A stretch of 8,121 bases of DNA from assembly GCA_003557545.1 (NCBI GenBank), contig PWOD01000191.1, positions 1-8,121 on the forward strand, given 5' to 3'. This DNA comes from a bacterium (GTDB lineage Bacteria > T1Sed10-126). Position numbers and translations under genes: made by a program. Position 1 is the stretch's first letter. Each line of letters starts with the position of its first letter. Below are positions 6,654 to 8,121 of this stretch, one piece after another. Under the pieces are notes generated by a model that worked only from the letters and a program-made list of their open reading frames with translations, had not been told where the DNA came from and searched no databases.

Positions 6654-7568
6654 TTATTTCCGGCACAATTCGTAAACAAAACCGGGTACAAGCCGGCGCA
6701 GGGTGTCTGTATTATAACCGCCTTCAAGCAGTGCAACCACCCTGTTTTCACAGTGTTCTTCAGCAAACATTCGTAACCCACTCGCCAGTTCCAGAAAATC
6801 ATTATCACTCAGTTTTAGCCCGCCGAGCGGATCATCACGGTGGGCGTCAAACCCGACGGAAACCAGCAAAATATCAGGAGCAAACTCTTCGAGCGCGGGC
6901 AGTGCTTTCGCCTGCCAGAGCGGTTCCAGGATATTCCAGCCAGAACCGGCCGGCAGGGGAAGGTTCAGGGTCGCCCCCTCTCCATCCGCTTGGCCACGTT
7001 CACTTTCCACTCCTCCCCCGGGATAGAAAGGATGCTGATGAAAACTCAGGTAAAATAGATCCCCCCGGTCATAAAAAATCTCCTGGGTCCCGTTACCGTG
7101 GTGAACATCGATATCCACAACAGCAGGACGCAATCCGCGGCTCACCATATCTTCAGCCAGGACGGCAATATTATTAAACAGACAAAACCCCATCCCTTTC
7201 TCGCTGCAGGCATGATGACCGGGCGGACGCAGGGCGGCAAACCCGTTCTGTCCCCGGCAAGCCATATCCCCGAGCATCAGGGCTGTTCCAACCGCCTTCA
7301 GTGCAACATCATAACTATTTTTGCACAACGTAGTATCCTCTGCCAGCGAACGCCCCGCTGACGAAAACCGACGGACCTGTTCAACATAATGAGGGGGATG
7401 AACTGCGATAAGTTTTTCCATGCTGCAACCCTGCGCCTCATGGTAAGTCCAGGTTTTATCGGACTCCTCAACCCCCTCTCGAACAGCCCGCACACGAGCC
7501 GGCGACTCCGGATGCCCCGACCCGGTATGATGCTCCTCAAAAACAGAATCACAAACCACAACAACCAA
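6654..7568 (-). CDS. Histone-deacetylase-family amidohydrolase
   Basis: Zinc-dependent deacetylase of the arginase/HDAC fold (bacterial HdaH/AcuC/acetylpolyamine amidohydrolase group), 304 aa from the TTG start. It hydrolyses an acyl-amide; candidate substrates are acetyl-lysine or acetylated small amines, and the sequence does not decide which. Motifs: HTGSGHPESPARV near the N-terminus; RPPGHHA with the active-site His pair (about 118-119); GFCLFNNIAV; DIDVHHGNGTQ with zinc ligands Asp154 and His156; the third ligand Asp241 in SVGFDAHRDDPLGG; and the transition-state Tyr285 in LEGGYN. The frame extends 42 codons upstream to 7694, but that stretch crosses the divergent promoter region and does not match the family. 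TTG at 7568 has GAGGTGG (complement of 7574-7580) correctly placed and leads straight into the conserved VVVVCDSVFEEHH. First gene of an operon with the M28 peptidase; divergent from the ArsR-type regulator. Confidence 0.92.
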   Translation of the reverse strand: MVVVVCDSVFEEHHTGSGHPESPARVRAVREGVEESDKTWTYHEAQGCSMEKLIAVHPPHYVEQVRRFSSAGRSLAEDTTLCKNSYDVALKAVGTALMLGDMACRGQNGFAALRPPGHHACSEKGMGFCLFNNIAVLAEDMVSRGLRPAVVDIDVHHGNGTQEIFYDRGDLFYLSFHQHPFYPGGGVESERGQADGEGATLNLPLPAGSGWNILEPLWQAKALPALEEFAPDILLVSVGFDAHRDDPLGGLKLSDNDFLELASGLRMFAEEHCENRVVALLEGGYNTDTLRRLVPGFVYELCRK

Positions 7569-7573
7569 ACCAA

Positions 7574-7580
7574 CCACCTC
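7574..7580 (-). promoter_or_regulatory. Ribosome site fixing the deacetylase start
   Basis: Read on the minus strand, this is GAGGTGG, a close match to the anti-SD complement. GAGG ends 8 nt before the TTG at 7568. This supports a 304-residue protein over the longer open frame. Confidence 0.65.
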
Positions 7581-7581
7581 A

Positions 7582-7622
7582 ACGTGTATTACATGTGCAC
7601 AATTGTCAACATATAGTACATA
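7582..7622. promoter_or_regulatory. Palindromic operator candidate, copy 1
   Basis: An imperfect palindrome centred on CAATTG (7599-7604), with arms containing GTATTACATGTG on the left and CAACATATAGTACAT on the right; 15 of 21 positions pair about the centre. It lies between the divergent deacetylase and ArsR-type genes and covers the -35 box of the ArsR promoter. It also contains a TTGACA on the minus strand (complement of 7604-7609). Position and symmetry suit a binding site for the dimeric ArsR-type repressor controlling both directions. A second copy, identical at 35 of 41 positions, lies at 7989-8030. Confidence 0.7.
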
Positions 7623-7631
7623 AGGTATTAT
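7603..7631 (+). promoter_or_regulatory. Promoter of the ArsR-type gene
   Basis: TTGTCA (7603-7608) and TATTAT (7626-7631), with a 17-bp spacer; each box matches consensus at five of six positions. The -35 box lies inside palindrome copy 1, so a bound repressor would block it, which suggests autoregulation. For the divergent deacetylase gene I see a TTGACA but no convincing -10 at the right distance. Confidence 0.65.
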
Positions 7632-7674
7632 TTTTACTGCAGTTCTTATCTTTTTAGGAGGTGTCTTTAGTATA

Positions 7675-7980
7675 ATGGAAAAAATTAAAAACATCGACGA
7701 GTTTGTTCATAGACTCAGTAATTTTTTTGATACGATTGGCAATGCAGTACGCTTGCAGATTTTGCTCTATCTCAAAAAGTCTCCACTATGTGTTTCTGAC
7801 ATCGCCGACAGGCTTGACCGCAAACGTTTCACAATCTCCAGACATCTAAAAATTCTTCGGGACAACGGTCTGGTAAAATCAGAAACAAAAGGCAAATTCC
7901 GCTATTACAGCTTAAAAAGGCCTGACCTTGTCGAAGAAACACTAAAAATATATGAATTACTGACAAGAGAAACCAAATAA
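7675..7980 (+). CDS. ArsR-family winged-helix transcriptional regulator
   Basis: Small DNA-binding regulator, 101 aa, of ArsR/SmtB type. DTIGNAVRLQILLYLKK (about 19-35) is the usual entry to the winged helix; SDIADRLDRKRFTISRHLKILRDNGLV (41-67) is the helix-turn-helix; KSETKGKFRYYSL (68-80) is the beta wing. These proteins bind palindromic operators as dimers and mostly repress. The arsenic-sensor ELCVCDL motif is absent: the equivalent is PLCVSDI, with one Cys only (Cys39), and the C-terminal helix has no His/Asp cluster. A metal-sensing role is therefore not supported and the signal is unknown. The start is ATG at 7675 with AGGAGG at 7656-7661; the 13-nt spacing is long, but no other in-frame start is near. 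It is divergent from the deacetylase/peptidase operon, its likely target, and is flanked by two matching palindromes. Confidence 0.92.
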   Translation: MEKIKNIDEFVHRLSNFFDTIGNAVRLQILLYLKKSPLCVSDIADRLDRKRFTISRHLKILRDNGLVKSETKGKFRYYSLKRPDLVEETLKIYELLTRETK

Positions 7981-7988
7981 ATCCCGAG

Positions 7989-8030
7989 ACATGTATTACA
8001 TGTGTGCAATTGTGAACATATAATACATGT
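7989..8030 (+). terminator. Palindrome copy 2, terminator-like
   Basis: A 42-bp palindrome with 17 of 21 positions paired and an uninterrupted 10-bp outer arm (ACATGTATTA with TAATACATGT). It is centred on CAATTG and followed at once by a run of T (8030-8036). It starts 8 bp after the ArsR-type stop and lies between convergent genes, so it can act as the terminator of the regulator. It is also a near copy of the upstream palindrome (7582-7622), so it may bind the same regulator. The stem is AT-rich, which makes it a modest terminator. Confidence 0.6.
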
Positions 8031-8044
8031 TTTTTTGGGGGTGG

Positions 8045-8121
8045 TTAGGGGGTGGCGTAGTTGCGGAATTTTGTTATTTCTTCGCTGTCGCCGATAACTA
8101 CTATAAATTCGCCGGGTTTTA
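8045..8121 (-). CDS. C-terminal end of a protein, possibly RCK_C/TrkA-C (partial)
   Basis: On the minus strand the frame reads KPGEFIVVIGDSEEITKFRNYATP and then TAA (8045-8047); the rest lies beyond the window. The pattern PG-FIVVIGDSEEI-KFR resembles the last strand and helix of TrkA-C (RCK_C) domains, which end potassium-uptake regulators and several ion transporters. With only 24 residues this is a suggestion, not an assignment. It converges on the ArsR-type gene. Confidence 0.6.
   Translation of the reverse strand, partial: KPGEFIVVIGDSEEITKFRNYATP

Noticed and set aside
7569-7694. N-terminal extension of the deacetylase frame to 7694
   Set aside because: The extra 42 codons cross the divergent promoter and palindrome, lack family similarity, and are replaced by a well-placed GAGGTGG plus TTG at 7568.
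1-8121. CRISPR arrays, tRNA or rRNA genes, riboswitches
   Set aside because: No regularly spaced direct repeats, no cloverleaf-like sequence with T-loop GTTCRANYC pattern, and no recognised purine-riboswitch core were seen by eye in the intergenic stretches.

Overview
The window looks like part of a chromosome from an anaerobic, Bacillota-like (Clostridia-type) bacterium. This rests on strong AGGAGG-type ribosome sites, frequent GTG and TTG starts, and an adenylosuccinate lyase whose key residues fall at the Bacillus subtilis positions. It is an inference from gene style; no marker here fixes the taxon.

Layout. (1) 1-3160, plus strand: the 3' end of a purine operon. It holds the AICAR transformylase part of purH (cut by the window start), purB, and an unrecognised gene tightly coupled to purB that seems to lack a canonical start codon in the expected place. 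(2) 3161-4300: a scar region. It opens with a gene-free stretch of nested inverted repeats that could fold as an RNA of about 155 nt, followed by a decayed IS91-family transposase (in-frame stop, frameshift, missing N-terminus). (3) 4220-5389, plus: the C-terminal half of a UvrA-family ABC protein, with an intact second ATPase domain and zinc finger. Its first half is gone, and the break lies just downstream of the IS91 remnant. A promoter-like sequence with a perfect TATAAT box sits at the join. (4) 5414-7568, minus: a two-gene operon encoding a histone-deacetylase-family amidohydrolase and a cytosolic M28 metallopeptidase. (5) 7675-7980, plus: a divergent ArsR-family repressor without the classical metal-binding cysteine pair. 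(6) 8045-8121, minus: the last 24 codons of a protein, possibly ending in an RCK_C/TrkA-C domain.

The most interesting structure is a pair of closely related palindromes of about 41 bp, both centred on CAATTG. One lies between the divergent deacetylase and ArsR genes, overlapping the ArsR -35 box. The other lies just after the ArsR gene and ends in a T run. One site could be the operator and the other could double as a second binding site and a terminator, giving a self-contained regulatory cassette for the deacetylase/peptidase pair. Further points to check are the possible ATC start after purB, the three-way-junction fold at 3215-3369, and whether the half-size UvrA is still made.
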